NCBI RefSeq assembly: GCF_039555335.1
Contig: NC_092647.1
Location: forward strand, 10,299,274-10,363,273
Length of the DNA: 64,000 nt
From: Amphiura filiformis
Lineage: Eukaryota; Echinodermata; Ophiuroidea; Amphilepidida; Amphiuridae
Direction: 5' to 3'
In this document: positions 44,729-56,667 of the stretch, one piece after another
How the letters are laid out: each line of letters starts with the position of its first letter
How positions within the stretch are numbered: the stretch's first letter is position 1
Notes under the pieces: generated by a model
What the model was told of the DNA's origin: nothing
Databases searched by the model: none
Seen by the model: the letters and a program-made list of their open reading frames with translations, nothing else
Position numbers and translations under genes: made by a program

Positions 44729-44867
44729 ATTGGATATGGAAATCTTGCTGCTTTTTAGATTACTACACAGGTGTCGACTGCAGACTGCAAGTTTCAACTT
44801 TTTTTAATTCAAAAATTTCTGAATTGTAAATTTTCATGACCATATTTCAGCATAAAAATTGCATTAA

Positions 44868-45156
44868 CCCTAACCCGCCTGAATACTACAAAATACTACT
44901 TGATATATGCGCTGTTCGTGCATGCATCCCACGTGGTGTGATGACGCAATCGACCTAAGTGATATATAGGCACGGTTTCGCTGGCTAGCGAAGCCCAAGA
45001 CCTGTGGCAAAGTGTCGCCGACCGAGTGCTTGGCATGCGAGGGGTCTCGGGTTCGAATCCCACCCAGAGCAAACAACTTCTTTCCTTCTTTTCTCTCTTT
45101 ATTCTTTCCTTCTTTCCCTTCCCGTCGCCGAAAAGCCCTTAGGGGGTTAGGGTTAG
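44868..45156 (+). mobile_element. tRNA-like insertion bounded by telomere-like CCCTAACCC / GGTTAGGGTTAG
   Basis: A dispersed repeat (intact at 14230-14420) is interrupted here between GCATTAA and AATGAATAC. The insert starts CCCTAACCC, contains pol III-like boxes (TGGCAAAGTGTC; GGGTTCGAATCCCA at about 45049) and a CTTTCCTTC tail, and ends GGTTAGGGTTAG. The cloverleaf does not close, so this is a SINE-type pseudo-tRNA. Confidence 0.68.
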
Positions 45157-46308
45157 AATGAATACAAACAGGCCAAGTATTGGTTCAGTGGTTCTTAAGT
45201 GTTGAAGCCTATGGCTAGCACGCATCAGAGAAGATTTATAGGGTATCCCATGATACTAGTGAAACATCCGGGTACTTGAGAACCAGTCTACTAGAAATTT
45301 CAATTGAATGAACACAGCTGTCAACAGCGTGATGATTCTCTGCGTACACCGTGTAATGAACGCCAGCGTGTGCGTAACGCGGAAGTGAATCAAAACCTTG
45401 CCAACTTACTCATGATTGGTTAATATTTTCATTATTTTTTCCATGGTCGTGCGTTCGCATTGTACTTTGAAATATGTGACATACGAAATCGGTCGCAGCT
45501 GTTGGCAGCTGTGTCCATTAAATTGGAATTTAATTACTAGCATGAAAGTTCATCTGTGTTGGTAAACTTCGTAATTGGAAATTTAAACTTATGATCTCAA
45601 CACAAAATTATAGACGTACATCAAATTTTCGGTCACAACTTTGACCTTCATCTGGAGACTGGCAACCCAAGTTTGGGATCAGTGACCTTTTGGACACTTT
45701 GACCCCAAACCCGGTCGTACACTCTTGGTAACTTGTATCGGCCCCTGTCGCGGTTGAGAATGGTTGGTTGACTCTGATGTAAATTGACTCCTTCACACCC
45801 CTTTCAAAGTATCTGAAAAATATAAGGTGGTACAGAGTGGGTACAATCATGTTATAATTATGTTAACCGATTATTAAAGAACATACATGTATATCAGTGG
45901 CTACAATCCACGCTGCATTTTGTTGCAAAAGGCTGAAATCTATAACTGTAATTTTTACAAATTGCATGTTTTCTACAAAAAAAATACTGATTTTGACCAA
46001 GGTCAAAGGTCATTCATCCAATTGATTTTTCTGAATTTTTTGTCTTTATATGACCCCTCATAATGGTGTAAGATTTGTCTGCATATAGGCCTACCTGAAG
46101 GAAAGTTGTACCTATGCCTATGTGACCCCCCCCCCCCACCGCACACAGTGTGCAAAAGTACCCTGGCCACTTAAGAGTCATTGAGCATGTTTATAGTAAG
46201 CCAGCTCATCGGTTATTTAGCTTTAAGCAAAATATTCTAGAATACTTTGGTATAAGTATACTGTGAAATCAATCAATAATCTTTCCCTGCAGCCACAGGA
46301 CCAGCCTG
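45157..46308. other. Intergenic DNA around the retroelement relic
   Basis: The continuation of the dispersed repeat at 45157-45240, then unassigned DNA; a C11 run lies at about 46128. No gene seen apart from the relic. Confidence 0.4.
45608..45850 (-). pseudogene. Relic of a Penelope-like (GIY-YIG) retroelement 3' end
   Basis: On the minus strand YFERGVKESIYIRVNQP is followed, one frame over, by LNRDRGRYKLPRVYDRVW, then SPDEGQSCDRKF. I recall this string from the C-terminal region of GIY-YIG-bearing Penelope-like elements, and no search was possible. The frameshift shows it is dead. Confidence 0.5.
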
Positions 46309-46914
46309 TAGAATCTGTGACCAAATCATAGAACAAAAGTTTGAGAGTCATTTTGGGATCTTTGATTGATTCCGAATAAATTTAGCTTGGGCTCACCTCC
46401 TGAAACTTCCGGCGAGAGGTCAAACAAAGTCACATGGGGGGGTCAAATTTTCAAAATGCTCTAATTATGTTAAGTAATATATCAAATTACTCGTATGGTC
46501 ATGAGGATTCCAAAAATGTATAGTTGGTTATGTGTCAGACCTTTCAGGAGGGCGCTATGACGAAAAAATGTTCATAGGTCAACGACCTTTTTGAATTCTG
46601 ACCATAGTTAACAACGTCCGATTTTGGTGATTTTGGTGTCTAATTATATGTTTGCTTGCATGAGAAATACAACTACGCAACTTAAAAAACTGTACAAGGA
46701 ACCGATGACCTCCTTATTACAATATGGATGCTTTTGGCAGCCATGTTGCAAAAGAGGGTCATCGGTTCCTTGTATAGTTTTTTAATTTGCTTAGTTGGAT
46801 TTTTCATGCCCGGAAGTTTCAGGAGGTGAGCCCAAGCTAAATTTATTCAGAATCAATCAAAGATCCCAAAATGACTCTCAAACTTTTGTTCTATGATTTG
46901 GTCACGGATTCTAC
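46309..46914. mobile_element. Foldback element with about 105-bp arms and an inner inverted repeat
   Basis: The arms at 46309-46412 and 46810-46914 contain AGTTTGAGAGTCATTTTGGG and GCTTGGGCTCACCTCCTGAA inverted. An inner pair, GTACAAGGAACCGATGACC / GGTCATCGGTTCCTTGTA, lies at 46690 and 46755. Confidence 0.85.
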
Positions 46915-47044
46915 ATTGATAGAAATATCATTTTGGTCCAAAATAAAAGACCACTATAATAGTGCTGTCTCTAAAACAAACATGATTTTCATAAAACATT
47001 CAAAATAAATGTAGTTCAGAACCAGAGGTGGCCCTTATTTTATG

Positions 47045-47145
47045 CTGTTCCGCTCCCTCTTCCACTCTCTCTTCCCTCCTCCTCCTCCTCCCCTCTTGCC
47101 TGTCCCCCTCCCTTAGTCCCCTGCCTCCTCCTTCCGTCTTCACAT
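47045..47145 (+). repeat. CT-rich low-complexity tract
   Basis: TCCTCCTCCTCCTCC and similar. A CAGCAAACACAGAAATG fragment (minus strand) of the 21346 family follows at 47150-47172. Confidence 0.65.
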
Positions 47146-47290
47146 AAAGACATTTCTGTGTTTGCTGGGAATTATGTTTAAAAATTCAAAAATCACAATT
47201 TTGATGAAGTTAGAATATTACAGGTGATACAAGGCAGGGAATTTAGTTGTAGAATCTTATTTCTTGCATTCCATGTTTGGTCATCTTATT

Positions 47291-47938
47291 AAGGGATCAG
47301 ATATTAACGTTTAGCAACAGTTTCATATAGTTTTTGTGGGAGCTGAGAGTACATCAGACATATCGAATTGTATTCTGAAAACGAGGAATGTGCTTCTGAT
47401 ATCAAATAATTTAGATTTTTTGAAATTTGCAATACATATTTTATGACAAATTATTAGAATTTCATATTTTAGCATATATTTTTTTTGCTATTTAACAGTC
47501 CTCGAAGTAAACTTGATAAATATAATGATATGTACTTAAAGTGTATGTAGCTGGAATGACCTTTCATATTGAAGATATGCATTTTTCCCCCAAAAGACAT
47601 CAATTTTGTTGGTATTTTGGGGAAAAAAATTCATATCTTAAATACAATCTTAAATACAATTTTGGTCAAAATTTTCAATTGATCGCCGGCTTTTCCTCCC
47701 AGCTACATACACTTTAAGTTCATATCATTAGATTTATAAAGATTACTTCGAGGACTATTAAATATCAAAAATATCTTAATAATTTGCCGTAAAATGTGTA
47801 TTATATCACAAATTTCAAAAAAATCAAAATTATTTGATATCAGGATATTCTTTGTATTCAGAATGCAATTCGATATGTCAGATATGCTCTCATGTCCCAC
47901 AAAAAAATACTGTCCAAACGTTCATACCCCAGCCCTTT
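47291..47938. mobile_element. Foldback element, about 650 bp
   Basis: The left arm (GACATATCGAATTGTATTCT, GATATCAAATAATTT, CCTCGAAGTAA, AAAGTGTATGTAGCTGG) is repeated in inverse on the right (AGCTACATACACTTTAAG, TTACTTCGAGGA, ATTATTTGATATC, GAATGCAATTCGATATGTC). The centre is near 47610. Confidence 0.85.
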
Positions 47939-47997
47939 TTTTCATGATGATATTGTTTTTATATGTTAGAATCAGGTCACATGTTGACATGTTATGA

Positions 47998-49890
47998 TTT
48001 GTTACTTCTGTTCATAATTTTGATATGAATAAATGTGAGGACAATCATGTGCAATGAAAACAAAATTAAATCGTTGTTATGATGATTATTTATGATGCAA
48101 GGCATTTTTTTGTCTTTGCCACCTGACCAAGAAAGCTGGCTACGCCTATGGAAGGCTTAATGTGCAATAATTTGAAAATCCAAGTTTTTCGCAGATAAAC
48201 CAAGTTTTTCAACCGAAAACTTGCTTTTTCAATCGAAAATCCAAGTTTTTCCGATTGAAAACTTGGTTGAACTTGGTTTATCGGTGAAAAACCAAGTTTT
48301 TTTAATACCAGGTTTTTTGATAAACCAAGAATTTCAATTGAAAAGCCAGGTTTATCAGCGAAAACCTTTATTTTCAATCGAAAATCCAAGTTTTTGAATC
48401 CATTTGAAAAACCAAATTTTTCAAATCCATTTGAAAAACCAAGTTTTTCAATTTGAAAGTCCAGTTTTCGGTGATTAACCAAATTTTTCAACTTGAAAAC
48501 CAAGTTTTCATTTTGAAAACTTGGTTTATCAATTACTGCACATTGTGTGCCGATAATCCAAGTTTTTCGGTCAAAAATCCAAGTTTTTCAAATCTGTTTG
48601 ATGGACCAAGTTTGAAAAGTATTTTACCAATAAACTTGGTTTTTCGATTGAAAAACTTGGATTATCGGCACACAATGTGCAGTAATTCGATAAACCAAGT
48701 TTATTCATTTTTTTTCAATTTGTAAAACCAAGTTTTTCGGTGATTTGTTACTTCTGTTCATAATTTTGATATGAATAAATGTGAGGACAATCATGTGCAA
48801 TGAAAACAAAATTAAATCGTTGTTATGATGATTATTTATGATGCAAGGCATTTTTTTTTTGTCTTTGCCACCTGACCAAGAAAGCTGGCTACGCCTATGG
48901 AAGGCTTAATGTGCAATAATTTGAAAATCCAAATTTTTCGCAGATAAACCAAGTTTTTCAACAGAAAACTTGCTTTTTCAATCGAAAATCCAAGTTTTTC
49001 CGATTGAAAAAACTTGGTTTATCGGTGAAAACCAAGTTTTTTTTAATACCAGGTTTTTTGATAAACCAAGAATTTCAATTGAAAAGCCAGGTTTATCAGC
49101 GAAAACCTTTTATTTTCAATCGAAAATCCAAGTTTTTCGAATCCATTTGAAAAACCAAATTTTTCAAATCCATTTGAAAAACCAAGTTTTTCAATTTGAA
49201 AATCCAAGTTTTTCGGTGATTAACCAAATTTTTCAACTTGAAAACCAAGTTTTTCATTTTGAAAAACTTGGTTTATCAAATTACTGCACATTGTGTCCGA
49301 TAATCCAAGTTTTTCGGTCAAAAATCCAAGTTTTTCAAATCTGTTTGATGGACCAAGTTTGAAAAGTATTTTACCAATAAACTTGGTTTTTCGATTGAAA
49401 GTTTTTCAGTGATAAGACAAGTTTTTCAACTTGAAAAACCAAATTTTTCATTTCAAAAAACTTGGTTTATCGAATTACTGCACATTGCGTGCTGATAATC
49501 CAAGTTTTTCAATCGAAAATCGCACATTTTTCAACTATCTGTTCAAATCTTTGATAAACCAAGTTTTTGATTTGAAAAACCAAGTTTTTCGAATTTGAAA
49601 AACCAATGAGTTTTTCAAATTTGAAAATCCAAGCTTTTCAGTTTGAAAAACTTGGTTTATATCGACTGAGCAATTGAAAAACTTGGATTTTCAATCCATT
49701 TTCAAATGCTCTGTCGATAAACCAAGTTCTTCAAAGGAAAAACTTGGTTTATCATCAAAAATCTTGGTTTTTCAAATCGGAAACTTGGTTTATCGATACA
49801 AATTTGAATCAAAGTTTTTCGATTGAAAAACTTGATTTATCGGCGAAAAACTTGGTTTTTATCGAAAAACTTGGATTTTCAATTACTGCA
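47998..49890. repeat. Array of AAACTTGG / CCAAGTTT motifs with a 746-bp tandem duplication
   Basis: From 48155 almost every 20-30 bp carries CCAAGTTTTTC or its inverse GAAAAACTTGG with GATAAACC / GGTTTATC beside it. The block starting GTTACTTCTGTTCATAATTT at 48001 recurs at 48747. The outer ends (TGTGCAATAATTTGAAAATC; GATTTTCAATTACTGCACA) are inverse, so the whole may be one foldback transposon. ORFs here are translations of the motif. Confidence 0.88.
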
Positions 49891-50647
49891 CAATCGCCTT
49901 CCATATCGCCCCTGTTTATAGGAAATTAGAGCATGTTTTAATTTTTGACCCCCCCTGTACTATGCCATACATGTAATAAAAATAGAAATAACTATAACTT
50001 ACTAACTGGTAAATGTGAGTTTTTGGAACCCAAATTGTAGGTAAAAATGTCTCGTGGACGTTAATATTTTTAAAATACTGTAGTATCTGAACCTTGTAGT
50101 ATGCGATCATTGGTATGATGGAGGAACGTCAGAGGATGATTTAAGCACTTCCCAGCAAGTCTTGCGGTTAGCCAGCTGTGTGAGTGAACATGACACCACT
50201 GCCCGCCCACTGCATACACACGTGCATGGTTAAATTTGAATTTGGACTGATATATTTACAATAAATACACATTCAAAATGCCAGTCGATTTCACATTTTA
50301 TGTTATCTACAGAAGGTGTGAATTATCCTTCATGCATACATCACTTTAGATCTGAAATCGACCAAGTAATAATGACACACGGGCAATTCTAAAACAACAT
50401 CTTTTGCACAGAGTTCAATGGGATTTAAAAAGTAAAGTGGCAGTTGAAACTCTAGTGATAACACTTTTACAGTGCATGATGGGGCTTCCTTAAATCATCC
50501 TCTGGAGGAACGTTATCCCTATCTTTCTATGATGTAACACATTATCAAAGCATTTGGTTTTTTTGTTTTATCAAAACAATTAGTTGAAAAGATTAAATAT
50601 ATGAAGTTTGCCAACATATTGTTCGATTGCGTTGCCACGACCTGATA
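49891..50647. other. Gene-free interval
   Basis: GATGATTTAAGCACTTCC (about 50135) and AAATCATCCTCTGGAGGAACG (about 50493) suggest a decayed inverted-repeat element across 50118-50510. Nothing else recognised. Confidence 0.35.
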
Positions 50648-50932
50648 AGGGACCGTTCACAAACACTTGTAAGGGGGGGGGGGGCCTGATGCAAAAAGGG
50701 GGGGGGGCCTGAAAATTTTTGACCCTCCTAAGGGGGGCCCTGAAAAAAATGGCCACAAATTTTTCTGGGAAAATTGAGTTTATATGCTTTCTATGGGGTT
50801 GACCGATAATTTTCATGTCAAAAGGGGGCCCTGAAATTTTCGAGGTCTGTAAAGGGGGGGCCGAAAAATTTTCGCGATAAAATTTTTTGCATCAGGCCCC
50901 CCCTTACAAGTGTTTGTGAACGGTCCCTAATT
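50648..50932. mobile_element. TIR element with TAA flanks
   Basis: GGGACCGTTCACAAACACTT then GTAAGGGGGGG on the left, and the exact inverse ending AAGTGTTTGTGAACGGTCCC on the right. TAA lies on both sides, as with PIF/Harbinger-type 3-bp targets. The interior is GGGGGCCCTGAAAA repeats. Confidence 0.85.
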
Positions 50933-51914
50933 ATACAAGACGAGAGAGAAGCTGGGAATTAAACAAAAAAAAGCTCTAATAATTTGAAATTGGATGCGCG
51001 CGATGAAGAGGGGCTCTAAAAACATCATTTTTTGGCCGAACTTCCTTATTACATTTTTAATAATTTCTACACTCTTATATCGAGGGGATATGAAGGAGTA
51101 TCCAGGCGGCGAGCGGCATGATGGGCGGAAAGAGACGGCAAAACTGCTCAGCCGTACGGCCATTCCCTCGGTTAGTTTTGTGGGGTTCATTTTCTAACCC
51201 CATTCTGTTATACCCGCATGCGAAGCATGGACAGGTATATTGCCATCCTGTGGTTTCTTCTCCTGCTTCTTTTCCTCCATCAAACATGATTCTGTCAAGG
51301 CGAGAGCGCTAAAACTACAAGGGCCCCAGGGCCCATATGTGGTACACTTATTGGCCCTACCCCGTAGATTTAGAATTTAGAATGTTTTTACTGTTTCAGT
51401 GTGCATGTTCTCCTTATTGATGGTTTATGCCTTTCACGCTTTCCAAAATGAGAGCTGTTTTAAATGTATTTGTGCAGTTTTATCTGTGTAGAACCCCGGG
51501 GTGTAGAACATTTTGATTTATCATAATAAAATTCCTTTAAAAAAGGAATGTGGCGCCCAATGTGAACTTGGACGTGATATGGTGAATTCCATGGTGTGTA
51601 GATTTGGTATTATAATGATTTTTCTAGGGAAGAGTAGAAGATGATCAAATGCAAGAAAAATGTGTTTGATTGGGGAAGGTGTTCTGACAATCCAAATATA
51701 AACTTAGTCCACCTCAAATGACCTGTAACAATTTGTGATTGACATTACTTAATTCACCTCGGATGACTTTGATCTGAAATTCAACATTTTCGCGCTTACA
51801 CCAATCATATCCATAACAATTTAACTCTTACAACTTCCTGTCAACTCTCTAATTTAAAACTCTAAATTTCTGTCTGTTTGCCTTTTCTGTCTTCATTGGT
51901 CTTGTACCCTTTTA
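50933..51914. other. Intergenic; repeat with CCCGCATGCGAAGCATGG
   Basis: 51063-51300 looks like an old repeat ending in a TTC-rich stretch. No convincing exon. The rest is unassigned. Confidence 0.35.
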
Positions 51915-53476
51915 GGGTTGGTACAATTTGTGACCCTACTGCTCATACCCGACTTTTCATACCCCACTTGACCCAACTTTTTATTGTTATGATAAATCAT
52001 TTTAGATATTTCAATGAATACTAAATAAAGTGTAAATGAAGTCTACCGAATTGAAAAGGCTAAATCAGTGTAATTGGTGAAAAATTATGATTTAGAAATT
52101 ATTATTTATAAACATTACCCTTCCTCGTGCGCAGCCATAATCTCCAAACCAGTCGTTCAGAAGTTACCTTTTCATGAGGAAGTATATCTGTCTGTCACAT
52201 TAAGATATACGCATGGGGACATTATAAACGTCAATATTGTCATTGCATGTTATTCAGCCTTTTCACTGCTACCAACATTTGAGATTAATTGAGTATTGAC
52301 TTCAATGTACCGCTCAGTTGCTACAAGCAAGTTCAATCAAGTTAGCATATCAAGGCTTAATTGGTCAATGCATTGTGATAAGCAAACACTTATTGATTGG
52401 CTTGAGCAAACTTTATAACCAGGTTTAGGGAGTGTTCAGAACATGGGGGGGGGGGGGCTGGGCACTTGGAAATTGGAGTCAAAAAGTTTTGACCCCCCCT
52501 CTTCCTTCCTTCCATTATACCCCATCTTTGGACATACAAAACCTTTTAGATCAACCCTTTCCAAGAATTTAAAAAACAACTTATGATTTGTGCAGTAACG
52601 AACTCAATCCCAATTTACATTATAACAAGTATGCACTAAGTTTTAATGGTTATACATTTTTTTATAATTTATAGGCCTTTAGGCCTATTTCCTACACTGA
52701 AACATGCAAGTTTATAGGGTGACTTGTATGAAGTTTAATTTCATTGTATGCATTCTCATTTTTTCATGTTTCATTCTTAGAAGCAATAATTAAATAAAAA
52801 TAACACAAGAAAGGGAAATTTAGAGAAACATCTGGGCACATACTCAAGATTTTTAGTGCTTTAGACTTGTTTATCAGGGGCGTAATTTGTCTTGGTCAGT
52901 GGAAAATATAAATTTCGGGGCAAGGACGAAAAAAAATGTCAGTTGCATCATTTTGACCCGGTATTATCAGTGGAATATATACATAAACTCTTTTCTTAAA
53001 AAAAGCTTCCAAAAAGAAATGTTGTGCGTTCTTGTTCTTTTGGTATTTTCTTGTTAAAACTTTTTGACCCCTGCCCCTATCAGGAGCAAAAACTTTTTGA
53101 CTCCTTTTGAAGACATAAAACTTTTTGACTCCTCTTTTAGAGACTAAAACTTTTCGACCCCTCCATTTTGCCACCCCCCCCCCAAGTATTTCTGAACAAT
53201 CCCTTAGTCCAGGCGATTAGAATTGCACAGGGCTCAAAACTCATCAATACTAATCACAATTTTGTATCTAAATATGGCTGAACGAGGCTTTGAAATTTGA
53301 GATGAGAAAATGCTTGAAAACGCTGTTCTTTATCAATAATATTTAAGGAAATGTGTATGGTATTTGCTTAATATTTGATTACCAACGGAATAAACTGCGA
53401 ATATCTAATATAAGTCGGGTCAGGTGGGGTATGAAAAGTCGGGTATGAAAAGTAGGGTCACAAATTGTACCAACCC
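51915..53476. mobile_element. 1.56 kb TIR element with about 60-bp ends, carrying a nested element
   Basis: GGGTTGGTACAATTTGTGAC then CCTACT and CCCGACTTTTCATACCCCAC on the left are inverted as GTGGGGTATGAAAAGTCGGG and GTCACAAATTGTACCAACCC on the right (53417-53476). No transposase seen. A second element sits at 52427-53205. Confidence 0.82.
52427..53205. mobile_element. Nested TIR element, TTA target
   Basis: GGGAGTGTTCAGAA and TTCTGAACAATCCC with G/C homopolymers inside each end. TTA lies on both sides. The interior has AAAACTTTTTGACCCC repeats. Confidence 0.65.
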
Positions 53477-54495
53477 ATCATTTTATATTACACTACAGTT
53501 TGTTACAATAGATAAGCAAACATTGCTGGGTAGATAACAGGATTTAGTTATTTACTTAACCCAATCATGGAGGTAGTAGCTAGTACTACCTCCATGGCAA
53601 TAACCGCTATATAGATTCTATGGTAGGCCTAATTAGCAAACAAAAGCCATCAGTTTATTGAGGCCTCGTTAATTGGTCTTATCACTATGGACCACAAGAG
53701 TCTCATCCCAATGGCATAGTCCAATAACCTCAATTACATAATCATAGTGCAAAATTTGACCTCAAGTTGCAGAGTATGAGTTTGTGTACCCAAATTTTCA
53801 AGGACTGTTCCCATGATAGATGAGCATGTTGTGGATCCTAGTGTATGGTCAAATGTCATCGTCTATCGGGTTCTAAGGCACACGGTAAACTGGTTGAACG
53901 CATACAAAGGTCAGGATTTATTAGGTGTTTTATAAATCCTAATTTTGTATTTTAAACAAAGAATATACGCTCACCATTTTATCCCGTGCATATCAGAAAA
54001 CAATAATAAAATAAAATCCAAGCAAATTGTGGTTTTATTTATGAGCTGGCTGCTGGGCATAATTTTAGCAAAACAATTGCGAAGTCAATCTAGCAAGAGT
54101 GAAATTAGAAGCGTTTCACAAAGTAATGCCTATATTGTGGCGCCTCCGTAGAGGGCGCCACAAAATGTGCCAGAAATAACCCAAGCTGATCAAAAGGGGC
54201 AATTCTCAATTAGATGGCAATTAATCAGTGGTTTTGCTCCCGCTTTTGTTTAGATATCAGCAGACAACTTTTAAAAGCTAATTTGATCAAACTTTGAACC
54301 TGTTATCATGTGTATACTCAGGGTTGTATATCCCTGATACTGAAGGATTAAATGCTAAGTAGTAAGTACTGATGATAAGGAGATTCGTTACATGCGATTA
54401 AAATTGATCAGAGAAGTATGACACATTCCCATCATGCACCAGTAGCGACACAAGAAAAAAAATGGGGGGGTAGTGAATTTCAAATGGAAAAATAA
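53477..54495. other. Gene-free interval
   Basis: Contains a hairpin CATGGAGGTAGTAGCTA / TAGTACTACCTCCATG at about 53567-53597, and a fragment of the 12495 repeat near 53757-53830. Otherwise unassigned. Confidence 0.4.
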
Positions 54496-55202
54496 GGAGT
54501 GTTCATAAATACTTTGGTGGGGGACTGTACTGGAAATTTTTAGAGTCGAAACTTTTTTGACAACCCCTCCTCGAGAGAACCTGGAATTTTGTTGACCCCC
54601 CCCCCCTTCATAGACATGCAAACATTTTAACAAAAATTTTTAGCAAAATGAGCACAAGATGACAGGGGTGTCAAGAGTGACCAATCATTAAAATATCGTA
54701 CACAGAAAGTTGAACACAAGCACATCTTTGTTTTCATATTTTTTCTTATTACTTTCTATTTTTCTCTTATTTTTTTTCATGGTTGAAAAGCTTATTGCAC
54801 TAAAGAACCATATTGACAAATTAAATATTGCTGATTTTAGAGCTTTTTGACTCTTGGTGGTTAAAAAAAAGGAGATGGTCATTAGAGCGGAACAGTTTTT
54901 GGGTGAAGGCATTTCTGCCATAATCATGATAATGAAATTAATAAAAAAATTGCATTTGGGCTTTGTTAATTGGGTTTAGTTGAGTTGAAATCGCTTCTGT
55001 GTTATGTGCTGTAAGAATGTTGTCTATTTTCTAATAACTGAATTCTCGAAATAAAACTGAACAAGTTTAATTATCTGTTCAATAGAATAATATACTGCGT
55101 CACACCACTCCACGCCATACATAAATTCTGCCAGTCACATTTCCCCAATATGAAATTTTTTTAAAGTAAAATTTTAATTTTAATTTTACTTCATTAAAGT
55201 TT

Positions 55203-55285
55203 GGCGGAGGCAGGGTTCGAACTCACGGCGGCGGACTGCTTTGGACACACTATGAACCCAGCGCCTTAGACCACTCGGCCACTGG
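55203..55285 (-). other. tRNA-like sequence (Leu-type), probably SINE-derived
   Basis: On the minus strand GTGGCCGAGTGGTCTAAGGC (A box) and GAGTTCGAACCCTGCC (B box) lie about 50 bp apart, with a long variable region as in tRNA-Leu. The anticodon stem does not pair well, so I do not call a working tRNA. Confidence 0.5.
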
Positions 55286-56451
55286 TCTTGTTGAAATTCA
55301 TTTGAAACTTATTTGAAGATATAATCGCAACTTCAACATAGGCCTACCACGTGACAAGCAAAGGCAGAAAACGTACCATATTTTGGAATTTTATTTGTCT
55401 AAAAACATTTATGTGTATTATTAGCGCTCAATTATTGTTAACTGCGTGTTTTATACAAAAAAAATCCAACAATAAACATGATAACTGGGCGTCTATATGG
55501 ACAATACATTATATCGATTTTGACACGTGCTTGTGTCTCAGTACATTTCCATGGTCAGTAAAATACTATAGAGGAAAACCTATATACCATTTTCTTGTAT
55601 ACACGTTCGATGTTTTGATCAAGTATGTGAATATTCGACATTAGACCCAAAATGTTTTTTCAGGAAATAAAAGATTAGATTACCATAAAAACGAAACAGT
55701 AATCTTTGGTTGGGTCTAATGTAATATTCACATAGGATTTTCAACGTTTTTTCTATCCTTATTCTTGCTCAATTAAAAAAAATATTTTGGCGTATATAAA
55801 ATTGAAATAAAATTCTCTGCTTCTTAAACGACATCAAATGTGCCACAATTGGGTATCACGAATCGTTATATATGATGTGCAGTTAATATTCATATTTTCT
55901 TTTATACAGAGGATGCTTCAGTTTTGACAGGAAAATATTTTCTTGAAAACCCTCTCACTCGGTTATTTTAAAAAGGTAACCACGCTTCCCTAGAATGTGC
56001 AATAAATTAGCATTAAAATTTTTCTTATTCTAACAGCAAGCGTTTCTAGAATGTATTATGGCGAAATGTGGTGTAATACTGCGTCTGCCACGCTATGGCT
56101 GGACTTACTTAAATGATCCGCCAAATGCACTGTGCGCTGTGTGCGGGCAGTGAACCTCGTGTTGCATTATATGTCACGTAAATTTGGTAAACAGCTTGTT
56201 CAGGAATGCGTGGAATGCGGGCAAATTATGCACGTTGTGAACTTGACATTCTCAGGAGTATTAGTAGAGGGTACATAGATTATGTCATGAAAAAGACATT
56301 AAGACTTGTTAACAATTACTTATATTATTATCAGAAATCTACATGTAACCTTTTTTGGGGACACCCGGGTACAAAATAACAACCGTGTCAAAACACAGCA
56401 ATATGATCACAACAAATAGGCCTAGCACTAACTGCTGCGAAGGTATCCACC

Positions 56452-56667
56452 CAGCAAACACAAAACGTTCTTGAAACGTTTCAAAGAGGTTATATTTTGG
56501 GCTTTTGGTTTTGGTAACGATATGTTAGAATGTATGCCGAAGTTATCAAAATGTTTTATACACTTTATATACTCTATATAACCCGACATTTAATTTTAAA
56601 CGTTTTCTGGCAACCTTTTTTTAACCTTTTGCGACTGATGTCGAAAACATTTTGTGTTTGCTGGGCA
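56452..56667. mobile_element. CAGCAAACACAAAA foldback element, short form
   Basis: CCCAGCAAACACAAAACGTT to TTTTGTGTTTGCTGGG, with AACCCGACATTTAA inside, as in 21346-21948. Confidence 0.8.

Noticed and set aside
44990-45065. Functional tRNA gene
   Set aside because: Pol III boxes are present, but the acceptor and T stems do not pair, and the sequence sits inside an insertion with a SINE-like tail.
48090-49362. Long ORFs of about 130-137 codons rich in F, K, N and S
   Set aside because: They only translate the AAACTTGG motif repeats and have no other coding support.
55203-55285. Functional tRNA-Leu on the minus strand
   Set aside because: A and B boxes match but the anticodon stem is not convincing; more likely SINE-derived.
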